In this document: positions 17,873 through 26,275 of the stretch, one piece after another
Layout: each line of letters opens with the position of its first letter
Numbering within the stretch: the first letter of the stretch is position 1
NCBI GenBank assembly: GCA_947367855.1
Contig: CANBFE010000003.1
Span: forward strand, 124,001 to 188,000
Length of the DNA stretch: 64,000 nt
Source of the DNA: an uncultured Lachnospiraceae bacterium
GTDB lineage: Bacteria; Bacillota; Clostridia; Lachnospirales; Lachnospiraceae
Reading direction: 5' to 3'
Program-made: the position numbers and the translations under genes
Notes under the pieces: generated by a model
What the model was told of the DNA's origin: nothing
Seen by the model: only the letters and a program-made list of their open reading frames with translations
Database searches by the model: none

Positions 17873-18305
17873 CTTCCGTATCCCCGAACAGCTCTCCCTT
17901 GATGGAAAACAGATATTCCATGGGGAGGGCTGTTCCGTCCGTAAAAACAATCTGCCCAGTGGATTCGTCTATGTTTTTGATCCTGCCCCGGAGAGAGACA
18001 TAGGTTCCGCCTGTCTTTTTCTCATCCGGTTGAAAATAGGAAATCTCGCATTCCGGCCGCAGGGCCAGATGTTCCCGAATCATGAGAAGCTGTTGGTTCA
18101 GCTGCGCCTTCCTGTCCTCGTCCAGTTCCGCAAAGCTGTCTGTCAGCCGGGCGGTTTCCTGTATGGCCGCTTCATGTCCGGTAAGGGCGGCAAAGGGCAT
18201 AAACTGCGCTGCCCGGTTCATTGGCGGCATCCGGGGATGGTTTTTGGATACATGGTGAGGCAGATGGATGATATCGTCATATTTGTGACTGTTTTGTGTG
18301 TTCAT
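17814..18305 (-). CDS. YolD-like protein, partner of the Y-family polymerase
   Basis: A 163-residue protein with the YolD-type core MPPMNRAAQFMPFAALTGHE near residues 26-45 followed by a helical ELDEDRKAQLNQQL segment and a beta-strand region. In Bacillus, YolD-type genes pair with UvrX/UmuC-like polymerases. Here the ATG overlaps the polymerase stop by 4 bp (ATGA), so the polymerase and this protein are made from one message. The last ~20 codons overlap the opposite-strand small gene and look poorly conserved in character. Confidence 0.75.
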   Translation of the reverse strand: MNTQNSHKYDDIIHLPHHVSKNHPRMPPMNRAAQFMPFAALTGHEAAIQETARLTDSFAELDEDRKAQLNQQLLMIREHLALRPECEISYFQPDEKKTGGTYVSLRGRIKNIDESTGQIVFTDGTALPMEYLFSIKGELFGDTEVRHEDGTDAIRGQSNYTRE

Positions 18306-19825
18306 GCCTTATGTCCTCCAATCTGATGATTGCGCTCTATGGCCGTGGCTCCTTCCTGCAGGTTCATGCCTTTGAGAATGGCGTTTTTCCCGAATTTCTT
18401 TTTGATGGACAGCATGGCTTCCTGGAGCTTTCTTTCTCTGGAAAGTCTTTCCTCTTCTTCCTTTCGTTCCCTTTCCAAAGCGGCATAGTCCGTAAACAGG
18501 TCCAATTGCTCGAATTGTTCTTTGGCTGCCGCCTGGGTCTCGTCCACCAGATGGTTTGCAGCAATCGTCACACGGCGGATCAGCAGCCCCGGGTCAACGA
18601 TCCGGTCATACAGCTCCATGACGGCATCCGTTATAATCCGGGTGGAGGAAGTCTGCCGCTTCAGATTGGCGCTTCCGTTGGCGTGTTTCGGGACTTTTCT
18701 CCCATAGTGGTCGGTAACAATCTGTCCTTTGTAGTTTTTTCGGATTTCCGGATTGGTGAGGTTGTCAATGTCATAGCCAATGGTGAGAACCATCTGGTCC
18801 GTTACCAGTTTCTTTTCCACCAGATCAAGGACAAGGAGGTCTGTCATTTCCCGTACAATCAGCTTTCCCTTCTCGGCATCGTAGGGACAATGCAGGACCT
18901 GGCCGGAGCTGATGCTGTTGGTCTCCGGCTTATAGGCCTTGATCTGGGCAATGGTAGCTGGCTCCCATCCCCAGGCGTGGTCAATCAGAAGCTCCGCGTT
19001 GACGCCGAACATCTGATACAGAAGCTCCTCATTGTGGTAATCCCTGTCCGAACCCAGAGAGCAGCGCGCAATATCCCCCATGGTGAAAAGCCCGGCGGAC
19101 TCCAGTTTTTTCCGGTATCCGTGGCCTACTCTCCAAAAATCGGTGAGAGGACGGTGGTCCCACAGCAGCTTCCGGTAACTCATTTCGTCCAGCTGGGCGA
19201 TGCGGACCCCATGGCTGTCGGGATTTACATGCTTTGCCACAATATCCATTGCAACCTTGCACAGATACAGATTGGTGCCGATGCCGGCGGTGGCTGTGAT
19301 TCCCGTGCTGTCAAGAACATCCCGGATAATCCTGGAGGCCAGTTCCCTGGGCGTCATGGCATAGGTTTTCAGATAATGGGTCACATCCATGAACACTTCG
19401 TCAATGGAGTATACATGGATGTCTTCAGGGGCAATGTATTTTAGATAAATATTGTAAACGATGGTGCTGTATTCCAGATAAAAGGCCATTCTGGGAGGCG
19501 CTATAATATAGGAAAGCTCCAGTTCCGGATGGGCTGCAAGCTCTGTGGCGGAGTAGGAAGAACCCGTAAACTGCCTGCCGGGCGCTTTGCTTTTCCGTTC
19601 AAGATTCACTTCCCTTACCCGCTGCACCACTTCAAACAGCCTGGCCCGCCCGTGGATGCCGTAGCTTTTCAGGGAGGGCGACACCGCCAGACAGATGGTT
19701 TTCTCCGTCCTTTGGCTGTCTGCAACCACAAGGTTTGTGGTGAGAGGGTTTAACTGCCGTTCCGTGCATTCCACGGAAGCATAAAAGGATTTCAGGTCAA
19801 TTGCAATATAAGTAGGGCTGCCCAT
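18302..19825 (-). CDS. Y-family DNA polymerase (UmuC/DinB/UvrX-like)
   Basis: A 507-residue translesion polymerase. The catalytic acidic residues lie in IAIDLKSFYASVE (residues 8-20) and YSIDEVFMDVT (~130), followed by thumb HhH-like and little-finger domains. It is longer than DinB (~350) and near the UmuC/UvrX size, with a charged C-terminal tail (ERERKEEEERLSRERK). RBS AGGAGG precedes the ATG. It would copy past DNA lesions under stress. The upstream region holds a large inverted repeat that may be its operator; I see no classical LexA box. Confidence 0.9.
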   Translation of the reverse strand: MGSPTYIAIDLKSFYASVECTERQLNPLTTNLVVADSQRTEKTICLAVSPSLKSYGIHGRARLFEVVQRVREVNLERKSKAPGRQFTGSSYSATELAAHPELELSYIIAPPRMAFYLEYSTIVYNIYLKYIAPEDIHVYSIDEVFMDVTHYLKTYAMTPRELASRIIRDVLDSTGITATAGIGTNLYLCKVAMDIVAKHVNPDSHGVRIAQLDEMSYRKLLWDHRPLTDFWRVGHGYRKKLESAGLFTMGDIARCSLGSDRDYHNEELLYQMFGVNAELLIDHAWGWEPATIAQIKAYKPETNSISSGQVLHCPYDAEKGKLIVREMTDLLVLDLVEKKLVTDQMVLTIGYDIDNLTNPEIRKNYKGQIVTDHYGRKVPKHANGSANLKRQTSSTRIITDAVMELYDRIVDPGLLIRRVTIAANHLVDETQAAAKEQFEQLDLFTDYAALERERKEEEERLSRERKLQEAMLSIKKKFGKNAILKGMNLQEGATAIERNHQIGGHKA

Positions 19826-19865
19826 GGGTGTTCCTCCTAATATAGTCGCTGCGCGACTTTACCGT

Positions 19866-19920
19866 CCAACCAAGAGTATTACTTATTAATACTTGACATT
19901 TCTTGGTTGGAGTGTATATT
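19866..19920 (+). promoter_or_regulatory. nested inverted repeat overlapping a strong rightward promoter
   Basis: Perfect 10-bp arms CCAACCAAGA (19866-19875) and TCTTGGTTGG (19901-19910) enclose a second inverted repeat AGTATTA/TAATACT (19875-19893). A rightward sigma-70-type promoter TTGACA (19893-19898), 16 bp, TATATT (19915-19920) overlaps the right arm. A 9-bp perfect hairpin TATCGGAAG/CTTCCGATA follows at 19952-19980. It is probably an operator; it sits 41 bp upstream of the polymerase start on the other strand. The rest of the 353-bp gap is AT-rich with nothing further except the brnT promoter. Confidence 0.6.
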
Positions 19921-20114
19921 TCCGGTCATGATTTGCGGCGCAGGTGCCTTTTATCGGAAGTGAAGGGCATTCTTCCGATAGGGTTCATTATTTTATTATA
20001 ACAGAATGTTTGTTCGATTGCAGTATTGTTTTTGAATTTATTTTGGATCTTTTTCTGTTACTGTAAACAGTACCATTTTTCCACAGAAGGGGATTGTATA
20101 TTCCGAAAATGTAT

Positions 20115-20143
20115 TTGATGGACTTCATATTTAATGATATACT
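20115..20143 (+). promoter_or_regulatory. predicted promoter of the brnT-brnA operon
   Basis: TTGATG (20115-20120), 17-bp spacer, TATACT (20138-20143), 36 bp before the BrnT start. BrnT/BrnA pairs normally repress their own promoter. Confidence 0.6.
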
Positions 20144-20178
20144 GTAATATAGAATACGCGAAGAGGGAATGGTCAAAA

Positions 20179-20457
20179 ATGAAATTTGAGTGGGATGAAG
20201 ATAAGAATATCCTTAATAAAGAAAAACATAAAATTTCTTTTGAAACAGCAGCATATGTGTTTGATGACCCATATTATATTGAAATGTTTGATTTTGAGCA
20301 TAGTTTTGACGAGGATAGATATATTGCGATAGGAAAAGTCGGAGAAGTTTTGTTTGTAGTATTTACAGAACGGAGAGAAACGATTCGGCTCATTTCAGCC
20401 AGACTTGCAACAAATGTAGAAAGGGAGCTTTATTATGACCAAAACATTCATTATTGA
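20179..20457 (+). CDS. brnT: BrnT family toxin
   Basis: A 92-residue protein matching BrnT: N-terminal FEWDEDKNILNKEKHKISFE, then AAYVFDDP, a central DEDRYIAIGKVGEVLFVVF strand pair, RRETIRLISAR and a C-terminal EREL helix. BrnT toxins are RelE-fold ribonucleases that stop translation. ATG 20179 follows GAGGGA. The next gene overlaps it by 23 bp and encodes the presumed antitoxin. Confidence 0.88.
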   Translation: MKFEWDEDKNILNKEKHKISFETAAYVFDDPYYIEMFDFEHSFDEDRYIAIGKVGEVLFVVFTERRETIRLISARLATNVERELYYDQNIHY

Positions 20458-20614
20458 GAGTGGACAAAAACCCACGGAAGAGCAGCTGAAAGAAGTTGAA
20501 GAGGCGAAAAGAAATCCGATTTATTTTGATGAGGATTGTGAAGAACTGTCACCAGCCATGATGAAAGCATTTAAGAGTGCAGTTGTACAACGAAACCGTA
20601 AGAAAAAAGCCTAA
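20435..20614 (+). CDS. brnA: BrnA-type antitoxin (short)
   Basis: A 59-residue protein (starts MTKTFIIESGQKPTEEQL, ends RNRKKKA) encoded downstream of and overlapping brnT by 23 bp, with AAAGGGAG upstream of its ATG. Size, acidic N-terminal helix, basic tail and gene order fit a BrnA-like antitoxin that would bind BrnT and, with it, the operon promoter. It is shorter than typical BrnA (~80-90 residues), so the DNA-binding part may be reduced. Confidence 0.7.
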   Translation: MTKTFIIESGQKPTEEQLKEVEEAKRNPIYFDEDCEELSPAMMKAFKSAVVQRNRKKKA

Positions 20615-20643
20615 AGTAAGAGCTGCATTATGAAACTGCACAG

Positions 20644-20680
20644 CGGAGGGAAACGGCTGCCCGCTTCCCTCCGGAGTTTT
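20644..20680 (+). terminator. intrinsic terminator after brnTA
   Basis: A 9-bp perfect stem CGGAGGGAA / TTCCCTCCG (20644-20652, 20665-20673) is followed by GAGTTTTTT. It ends rightward brnTA transcription; the convergent ABC gene stops immediately beyond it. Confidence 0.75.
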
Positions 20681-22417
20681 TTACTGCTCAAAAAAATCAT
20701 TCTCCCGGAACTGCAGGGAGTACAGTTGTTTGTAGGTGCCGTCGGCGTCCATCAGTTCCTGGTGGGTTCCCCGTTCCATAATACGCCCGTTTATGACTAC
20801 GGCAATCTCGTCCGCGTTACGGATGGTGGAGAGACGATGGGCTACCACCAGGGTGGTGCGGCCCCTGCACAGTTCGTCCAGGGCCTGCTGAATCAGTACT
20901 TCGGTGGTATTGTCCAGGGCACTGGTGGCCTCGTCCAGAATCAGAATGGCGGGATTTTTCAGGAATACCCGGGCGATGCTAAGGCGCTGCTTCTGGCCGC
21001 CGGAGAGCTTGACGCCCCTTTCGCCGATTTCCGTGTCATAGCCCTTTTCCAGGGTCATGATGTAATCGTGGATATTGGCCCGGCGGGCTGCCTCATAGAC
21101 TTCCTCCTGGGTGGCGTCAGGGCGTCCGTAGAGGATGTTTTCCCGGATGGTGCCCACGAAGAGGAACACGTCCTGCTGTACGATGCCGATATTGCGGCGG
21201 ACGGATTCCATGGTCAGGCTGCGGATGTCCTGGCCGTCGATAAGGATGGAGCCGTCGCCTTCCTGGATTTTGTAGAAATTGGGCAGCAGATGGCAAAGGG
21301 TGGTTTTTCCGCCGCCGGAAGGGCCAACCAGTGCCAGTTTGCGGCCTTTTTCCAGGCGCAGGTTGATGTTGTGGAGCACCTCCTTGGAGGGATCATAGGC
21401 ATAGGTGACGTTCTGAAATTCAATGACGCCCTGGACATTGGTGAGTTCTTTTGCGTCAGGAGCGTCTGTTTCCGGCGCCTCATCCATGATTTCCACAAAC
21501 CGCTTGAAGCCGCTGACGCCGTTCTGGAACTGTTCCATAAAGCCGATGAGGGTGTTCACCGGATTGATGAACAGGTTCACGGAGACGATAAAGGTGGAAT
21601 AATCCCCGAAGGATATCCTGCCGTCATACAGGAACAGGCCTCCTGCAATGAGGATGAACACATTGAAGATATCCGTCACAAAGGCAGTGGAAGAGTGGAA
21701 CTGTGCCATGGCCCGGTAAGCCCGGCGGGAGGCATCCACAAACTGCCTGTCGCCCTCCCGGAATTTCTCCACCTCCCGGGCGCTGTTGGTATAGGCCTTG
21801 GTGACGCGGATGCCGGTGACGCTGCTTTCCACAGCAGCATTGATGGTGGCGTTGCTTTTGCGGCGATCGTCAAAGGCACGGCTCATGGCCCGGCGGAAGT
21901 GCAGGGTGACCACCACCAGAACCGGAACACAGGCAAAGATAATCAGGGTCAGGATGGGATCGATCAAAAACAGGTAGGCAAAGGACAGCAGGATCATCAC
22001 CGAGCTGATGAGCAGGTTTTCCGGGCCGTGGTGGGCCAGTTCGCAGACCTCGAAGAGATCACTGGTGATGCGGGTCATGATGCGGCCGGTTTCGTGGTTG
22101 TCGTAAAAGGTAAAGGGCTGTTTCTCCAGATGGGCGAACAGATCCTGGCGCATCTGGGACTGCATCTGCACGCCGATGATATGGCCGTAGTACTGCACGA
22201 AAAAGCGCAGCAGCATGCGGACTATGTACAGGGTCAGCACCACCAGGCCCGCAATGACAATGGTGGAGTACATTTTTTCCGGGATATAGATATTGAGCAT
22301 TTTGTTGGTCACGATGGGGTATACCATGCCGATGACGGAGATGAGCAGGGATGCCAGCATGTCCAGGGCAAGCATCTTTTTATGCGGTTTGTAGTAGTAA
22401 ATAAAGCGTTTTAACAT
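20681..22417 (-). CDS. ABC exporter half-transporter (permease-ATPase)
   Basis: A 578-residue half-transporter: six-helix permease (residues ~15-300), then ATPase with Walker A GPSGGGKTT, Q-loop, signature LSGGQKQR, Walker B ILILDEATSALD and H-loop AHRLST, all canonical. With a single gene and complete motifs it probably works as a homodimer, of the multidrug/lipid exporter type. The start at 22417 has AGGAAAGGAAG upstream and lies 4 bp after the ArsR-type gene, so regulator and pump form one operon. Confidence 0.92.
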   Translation of the reverse strand: MLKRFIYYYKPHKKMLALDMLASLLISVIGMVYPIVTNKMLNIYIPEKMYSTIVIAGLVVLTLYIVRMLLRFFVQYYGHIIGVQMQSQMRQDLFAHLEKQPFTFYDNHETGRIMTRITSDLFEVCELAHHGPENLLISSVMILLSFAYLFLIDPILTLIIFACVPVLVVVTLHFRRAMSRAFDDRRKSNATINAAVESSVTGIRVTKAYTNSAREVEKFREGDRQFVDASRRAYRAMAQFHSSTAFVTDIFNVFILIAGGLFLYDGRISFGDYSTFIVSVNLFINPVNTLIGFMEQFQNGVSGFKRFVEIMDEAPETDAPDAKELTNVQGVIEFQNVTYAYDPSKEVLHNINLRLEKGRKLALVGPSGGGKTTLCHLLPNFYKIQEGDGSILIDGQDIRSLTMESVRRNIGIVQQDVFLFVGTIRENILYGRPDATQEEVYEAARRANIHDYIMTLEKGYDTEIGERGVKLSGGQKQRLSIARVFLKNPAILILDEATSALDNTTEVLIQQALDELCRGRTTLVVAHRLSTIRNADEIAVVINGRIMERGTHQELMDADGTYKQLYSLQFRENDFFEQ

Positions 22418-22421
22418 GAAT

Positions 22422-22781
22422 TCAGTCTTCCTTTCCTCTTTTTTCCGGCGGTACATAGGATTTGCAGCGCAGAGATTCCGACTCCGGGCAGCCGTAGAAC
22501 GGGCCGTCACAGGGCCTGCGCTGTATGGTCCGGAGCTGTTCCAGTTCGGCGATAACCTGGCCCAGTGCTTCCTTGTCCAGACGGTAATGGGTGTAATAGC
22601 CTTTTTTGATGCCGTGCACCAGACCTGCCTCCCGCAGGATTTTCAGGTGTTGGGACACCGCGGATTCGGACAGGCCGCTTTTTACCGCCAGTGCGCGGAC
22701 GCAGTAGCTCCGGCAGGACATCAGCTGCAGCAGCTGATATCTTCTGGGTTCTCCCAGGGCCTTCAGGATTTTTTCATCCAC
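22422..22781 (-). CDS. ArsR family HTH regulator of the ABC exporter operon
   Basis: A 119-residue winged-helix regulator (GEPRRYQLLQLM; HTH core SGLSESAVSQHLKILREAGLV). GTG start behind GGAGG. The C-terminal tail has three cysteines (PCDGPFYGCPESESLRC) which, with the two in CRSYC, could sense metal or redox. It is followed 4 bp later by the ABC exporter, so it most likely represses that operon and responds to the exported compound. Confidence 0.88.
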   Translation of the reverse strand: MDEKILKALGEPRRYQLLQLMSCRSYCVRALAVKSGLSESAVSQHLKILREAGLVHGIKKGYYTHYRLDKEALGQVIAELEQLRTIQRRPCDGPFYGCPESESLRCKSYVPPEKRGKED

Positions 22782-22876
22782 ATTTCGTTTCCTCCATTCT
22801 GTAGAAAAGTAAGAAACCGGATACCGCCGGGCAGTGCCCGGGGTACGGTTCTATTACACCAGAATATTATACCAGA

Positions 22877-22910
22877 TGAAATTAAATTAGCAAGCACTGA
22901 ATTAAATTAG
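22877..22910 (-). promoter_or_regulatory. candidate operator for the ArsR-ABC operon
   Basis: Two direct copies of TGAA(A)TTAAATTAG at 22877-22890 and 22898-22910, 21 bp apart (two helical turns), lie about 100 bp upstream of the ArsR gene. A CCGGGCA/TGCCCGG stem lies between them and the gene. Operator function is inferred from position and spacing. Confidence 0.35.
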
Positions 22911-22940
22911 AAGAAAAGAATTTGAAGAGGTGCAGATGAA

Positions 22941-23303
22941 TTATGAGGATGGGGCAGCGCCGGCTCTCGCTTTTTGAATGACGGACTTTGCCTCGTCTTT
23001 TCCGAGTACCCTGCCATAGGATACCACTTTTCCGTCCACAACCAGGGCCGGGGTGGTCATAACACCGTAGGCGGCGATCTGTGCGAAGTCCGTTACGTGG
23101 TCAATGGCGGTGTCCATCCCCAGTTCTGCCAGTGCCTCACGGACGGCCGCCTCCAAAGCGTTGCATTTGGCGCATCCGGAACCAAGCACCCTGACGCCCG
23201 GGGCTGCCTTCGCGGCTTCAGCCTGCTTCATGGTTTCCGGGGTGCAGCTGCCGCCACAGCAGCAGGATTTTGTTTCTTCTTTTTTCTTGTTGAACAGTCC
23301 CAT
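22941..23303 (-). CDS. thioredoxin-fold redox-active disulfide protein (TM0996-like)
   Basis: A 120-residue protein: Cys-rich N-terminus (SCCCGGSC) and a small thioredoxin domain with active-site GSGCAKCNALE and cis-Pro segment MTTPALVVDGKVVSYG. Such proteins accompany DUF318-type permeases in metal(loid) or redox operons. It lies 61 bp after the permease on the same strand and probably shares its transcript from the ArsR-controlled promoter. Confidence 0.88.
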   Translation of the reverse strand: MGLFNKKKEETKSCCCGGSCTPETMKQAEAAKAAPGVRVLGSGCAKCNALEAAVREALAELGMDTAIDHVTDFAQIAAYGVMTTPALVVDGKVVSYGRVLGKDEAKSVIQKARAGAAPSS

Positions 23304-23364
23304 AAAATATTCCTCCTGGTTTAGATTGTTTCGTGATAGCGCTAAAGGGTAAAGCCGGCTATAA

Positions 23365-24366
23365 TTATATCAGTAAAAACTGGAACACATTAAACAGGTA
23401 GCCGACTATAATAATGCCTGTGGTACAAATGCCGGTGAACAGGGCAAGCAGTTTCGGCCTGACTGCCTTGCGGAGCATAATCATGGAGGGCAGGCTTAAG
23501 GTGGTGACGGCCATCATAAAGGAGAGGATTGTGCCAAGCTGCGCCCCCTTGTACAGCAGGGCCTCCGCCACAGGGATGGTGCCGAAAATGTCGGCATACA
23601 TGGGCACGCCCACCAGTGCGGCAAGGATAACGCCGAATGGATTGCTGCCGCCCAGTACAGCTGCAATGATGTTTTCCGGAATCCAGTTGTGAATGACTGC
23701 GCCAATGCCGACGCCTGCCAGAATATACGGGAATACTTTCCGGAATGTGGAAACCACCTGTTCCCGGGCAAACTGAAGCCGTTCCCGTTTTGTCAGCCCG
23801 GGGGACTCAATATCCACAATGGAGGCGCTGCGGATGAACTCCTCCACATATGGCTCCATGTGCAGCTTCTCAATCAGCGTACCGCCTGCTACGGCGATTA
23901 CCAGTCCCACCGCCACATAGACAAGGGCTACCTTTGCGCCGAAAATGCTCATTAAGAGGATAAGGCTGCCCAGGTCTACCATGGGGGAGGAAATCAGGAA
24001 AGAGAAGGTTACCCCCAGAGGCAGGCCTGCACTGGTAAAGCCGATAAACAGCGGGATGGAAGAGCAGGAGCAGAACGGTGTCACTGTGCCCAACAGGGCG
24101 GAGATGATATTTGCGCCCACACCGTGAAAACGGCCCAATATCCGCCTGCTCCGTTCCGGCGGGAAGTAGCTCTGAATGTAGGAAATGACGAAAATCAGGA
24201 AGCAGAGCAGCACCGTGATTTTCAATACGTCATAGAGGAAAAACTGAACACTCCCTCCTATACGCCCTCCCACATCCAGTCCCAACAGGGAAAGGCCTTT
24301 TCCCATCAGTTCATTCAGCCATTTCATGCCTAAAACCTGGTCCTGGATAAACTGCCAAACGCCCAT
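23365..24366 (-). CDS. DUF318/ArsP-like permease
   Basis: A 333-residue membrane protein with about eight segments and the family block TPFCSCSSIPLFIGFTSAG plus SFLISSPMVDLG. The CSCS motif is typical of PF03773 permeases, some of which export organoarsenicals. The start at 24366 has GCGAGG upstream; a longer frame lacks a good site. It sits between ArsR and the thioredoxin-like protein, with an ArsR-type operator 50 bp upstream, which supports metalloid efflux. The substrate is not shown by sequence. Confidence 0.85.
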   Translation of the reverse strand: MGVWQFIQDQVLGMKWLNELMGKGLSLLGLDVGGRIGGSVQFFLYDVLKITVLLCFLIFVISYIQSYFPPERSRRILGRFHGVGANIISALLGTVTPFCSCSSIPLFIGFTSAGLPLGVTFSFLISSPMVDLGSLILLMSIFGAKVALVYVAVGLVIAVAGGTLIEKLHMEPYVEEFIRSASIVDIESPGLTKRERLQFAREQVVSTFRKVFPYILAGVGIGAVIHNWIPENIIAAVLGGSNPFGVILAALVGVPMYADIFGTIPVAEALLYKGAQLGTILSFMMAVTTLSLPSMIMLRKAVRPKLLALFTGICTTGIIIVGYLFNVFQFLLI

Positions 24367-24415
24367 AGAAAAACCTCGCTTTCCATTATGATTGAACAAT
24401 ATGATTGGATAATAT

Positions 24416-24431
24416 ATCAAAAATTTTTGAT
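24416..24431 (-). promoter_or_regulatory. ArsR-type operator upstream of the permease
   Basis: Perfect 16-bp palindrome ATCAAAAATTTTTGAT, 50 bp before the permease start. The same half-site (ATCAAA...TTTGAT) occurs upstream of the arsR-like gene at 24800. Confidence 0.65.
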
Positions 24432-24456
24432 GTTTATGTCTAAAAGAAACGCCATC

Positions 24457-24786
24457 TTATTGTAATGGCGTTTCGCTGTCACATGAAAGGCATCCGCCCT
24501 TCTGGTCTGTGTCCGGTGTGGTAATGGCCAGAAGCAGCTTCACGGCTTCTGTTCTGCCGGTCTCACTTAAATGGTAATGCGTCCATTTGCCCTCCTGGCG
24601 GCTCACGACAAGTCCGGAATCACATAAGATTTTCATGTGATACGACAGGCCGGATTGGGTCAGGTCCATTGGTTCCTGCAGAACACAGGCGCATTTCTCA
24701 CCACTCCGCAGCTGCTCCAGAATGGCAAGGCGTTTTGGGTCACATAGGGCCTTGAAGACTTTGGCGTTTTCCTGGTAAGTACCCAT
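24457..24786 (-). CDS. ArsR family metalloregulator
   Basis: A 109-residue winged-helix repressor (DPKRLAILEQLRSGEKCACVLQ, then LTQSGLSYHMKILCDSGLV). The CAC pair in the recognition-helix region corresponds to the metal(loid)-binding ELCVCDL site of ArsR proteins. It heads the permease-thioredoxin cluster. Its own promoter region carries an operator matching the one before the permease, so it probably represses both. Confidence 0.88.
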   Translation of the reverse strand: MGTYQENAKVFKALCDPKRLAILEQLRSGEKCACVLQEPMDLTQSGLSYHMKILCDSGLVVSRQEGKWTHYHLSETGRTEAVKLLLAITTPDTDQKGGCLSCDSETPLQ

Positions 24787-24799
24787 GCCGTTTCCTCAC

Positions 24800-24815
24800 A
24801 TCAAAGTTTTTTGAT
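24800..24815 (-). promoter_or_regulatory. ArsR-type operator upstream of arsR-like gene
   Basis: ATCAAAG-TTTTTTGAT, near-perfect palindrome 14 bp before the ArsR start, matching the 24416 site. A further inverted repeat TACTA/TAGTA lies at about 24822-24836. Confidence 0.6.
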
Positions 24816-24924
24816 ATATCTTACTATATCGTAGTATAGGACGGGATAAGGTATTTGTCAATCCTACTTTGGAAAATATTTTAAAAATATTTTAAAAGTT
24901 TCCCATGGGTTTTCAGGGGGCCGC

Positions 24925-25605
24925 TCAATGGTTTCCCTGGCGGAGGCGGGGCTGTTTCATGGCGGAATATCCGATGAGCACAGTCCACACGTAGGCGCAG
25001 GTCTTGGGAATCATCAGCATTCCGATGAGGGGGACGGCGTCCGCCCACAACACAACCGGGATATAGAAGCCGAAGCTTAGCACGATGGTCAGCCACATCC
25101 AACCAAACGCCTTGTCCCCGTGCTTTTTTGCGCTGTTATAGAACAGCACAATGACCAGAAGACCCAGAAGGGCGAAGGGAATGTTGCGGTAGATGCCCCA
25201 GGAGAGAGGCGTCTCGGCGGTGAGCCACTGGTTCTGGGGCATCATGCACAGCCCTATCCGCACAGCGGCCAGAATGTACACGGCAGCGGTAAGGCCGTTT
25301 TGCCCTTTCATTTCATATCGCTGCCGCCAGACATAATAGAGCAGCACATAGAAAATCGTCATTGTGACAGAGGTGATCCACTTTCCGATGCCCAGGGGAA
25401 CGGTGTAATTTTCCAGGCCGGTGGTACACAGGGCAAAGGCCCGGGGAACCAGATGGAAGGAGTCTCCCGCCCCCAGGACCACGGCCATCCACCCGAACAG
25501 ACGGAACTGGGGTTCTCCTTTGCTTCCCCGGATCATCAGGATTCCCAGGGTGATGACGGTGATGAGATAGACGGCGTCAAAAAGGGTTTCTACAATTGCC
25601 TGCAT
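24925..25605 (-). CDS. seven-helix membrane protein of unknown function
   Basis: A 226-residue integral membrane protein with about seven hydrophobic segments and no recognised catalytic motif. AAGGAG precedes the ATG by 8 bp. It lies 84 bp downstream of a TetR regulator and has a copy of the operator palindrome in that gap, so it is the probable regulatory target. Its role is unknown. Confidence 0.7.
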   Translation of the reverse strand: MQAIVETLFDAVYLITVITLGILMIRGSKGEPQFRLFGWMAVVLGAGDSFHLVPRAFALCTTGLENYTVPLGIGKWITSVTMTIFYVLLYYVWRQRYEMKGQNGLTAAVYILAAVRIGLCMMPQNQWLTAETPLSWGIYRNIPFALLGLLVIVLFYNSAKKHGDKAFGWMWLTIVLSFGFYIPVVLWADAVPLIGMLMIPKTCAYVWTVLIGYSAMKQPRLRQGNH

Positions 25606-25637
25606 AATTCATTCTCCTTTATGTTTTAATTTTTTAC

Positions 25638-25652
25638 ATGAACAATGTTCAT
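25638..25652 (-). promoter_or_regulatory. TetR-type operator upstream of the membrane protein gene
   Basis: Perfect inverted repeat ATGAAC-AAT-GTTCAT, 33 bp before the membrane protein start. The same motif occurs upstream of tetR at 26261. Confidence 0.65.
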
Positions 25653-25688
25653 TTTGAGGGATAAAAAATGCCACAATCCTGTGGAATT

Positions 25689-26246
25689 TTAATAGAGAGT
25701 TCTGCGGACAAGCTCCATTACGGCAGCAGGGTCATAGTCCTGACGCAGCAGGGCGGACAGCATGAGAGAAAACAGGATGTCCGCAAATCTCTCCGCCGTA
25801 AACTGCTCCGTAAATGCATCGGCCCTGATGCGGGAGTCCTGCTTTAAGACGGAACACAGCTCCTCCAGGATGTGCTGCCAGGTCTGCTGCATTTTCTGTT
25901 TTTCCCGGGATTTGTCCTCCTGCATAAAGCCCAGAGCGTGCAGGGTAAAAAAACCGGGATATTTCCCGCTGCCGTATTCTATCCGCTCATAGATCCAGGC
26001 AATGCAGGCCTGGGTGTCCTGAAACACGGTCCTGTCCTCCGGGCGACGGAAAATCTCGCGCCAGATGCTTTCCACCGCGGCGCTCACCAGAGCGGACTTG
26101 GAATCAAAATAGTTGTAAATGGATCCCACAGATACCCCGCAGGCCCCCGCAACACGGCGGATATTCAGCGCGGACCATCCCTCCAGGCGAATCAGCTGCC
26201 TGCTCATTTTTAAAATGTCTTCTTTTGATGTCACAACTGTATTCAT
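25689..26246 (-). CDS. TetR family transcriptional regulator
   Basis: A 185-residue regulator with an N-terminal TetR HTH (LNIRRVAGACGVSVGSIYNYF, residues ~23-43, then SKSALV) and a helical ligand domain. RBS AGGTGG precedes the ATG. Matching palindromes lie 15 bp upstream of this gene and before the next gene, arguing for autorepression and control of the membrane protein. Confidence 0.9.
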   Translation of the reverse strand: MNTVVTSKEDILKMSRQLIRLEGWSALNIRRVAGACGVSVGSIYNYFDSKSALVSAAVESIWREIFRRPEDRTVFQDTQACIAWIYERIEYGSGKYPGFFTLHALGFMQEDKSREKQKMQQTWQHILEELCSVLKQDSRIRADAFTEQFTAERFADILFSLMLSALLRQDYDPAAVMELVRRTLY

Positions 26247-26260
26247 GCAGCCACCTCAAT

Positions 26261-26275
26261 ATGAACTATGTTCAG
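26261..26275 (-). promoter_or_regulatory. TetR-type operator upstream of tetR
   Basis: ATGAAC-TAT-GTTCAG, one mismatch from the 25638 palindrome, 15 bp before the TetR start. Confidence 0.6.

Noticed and set aside
20630..22414. Long + strand open frame opposite the single-gene ABC exporter
   Set aside because: Antisense shadow of a gene with complete ABC motifs on the other strand.
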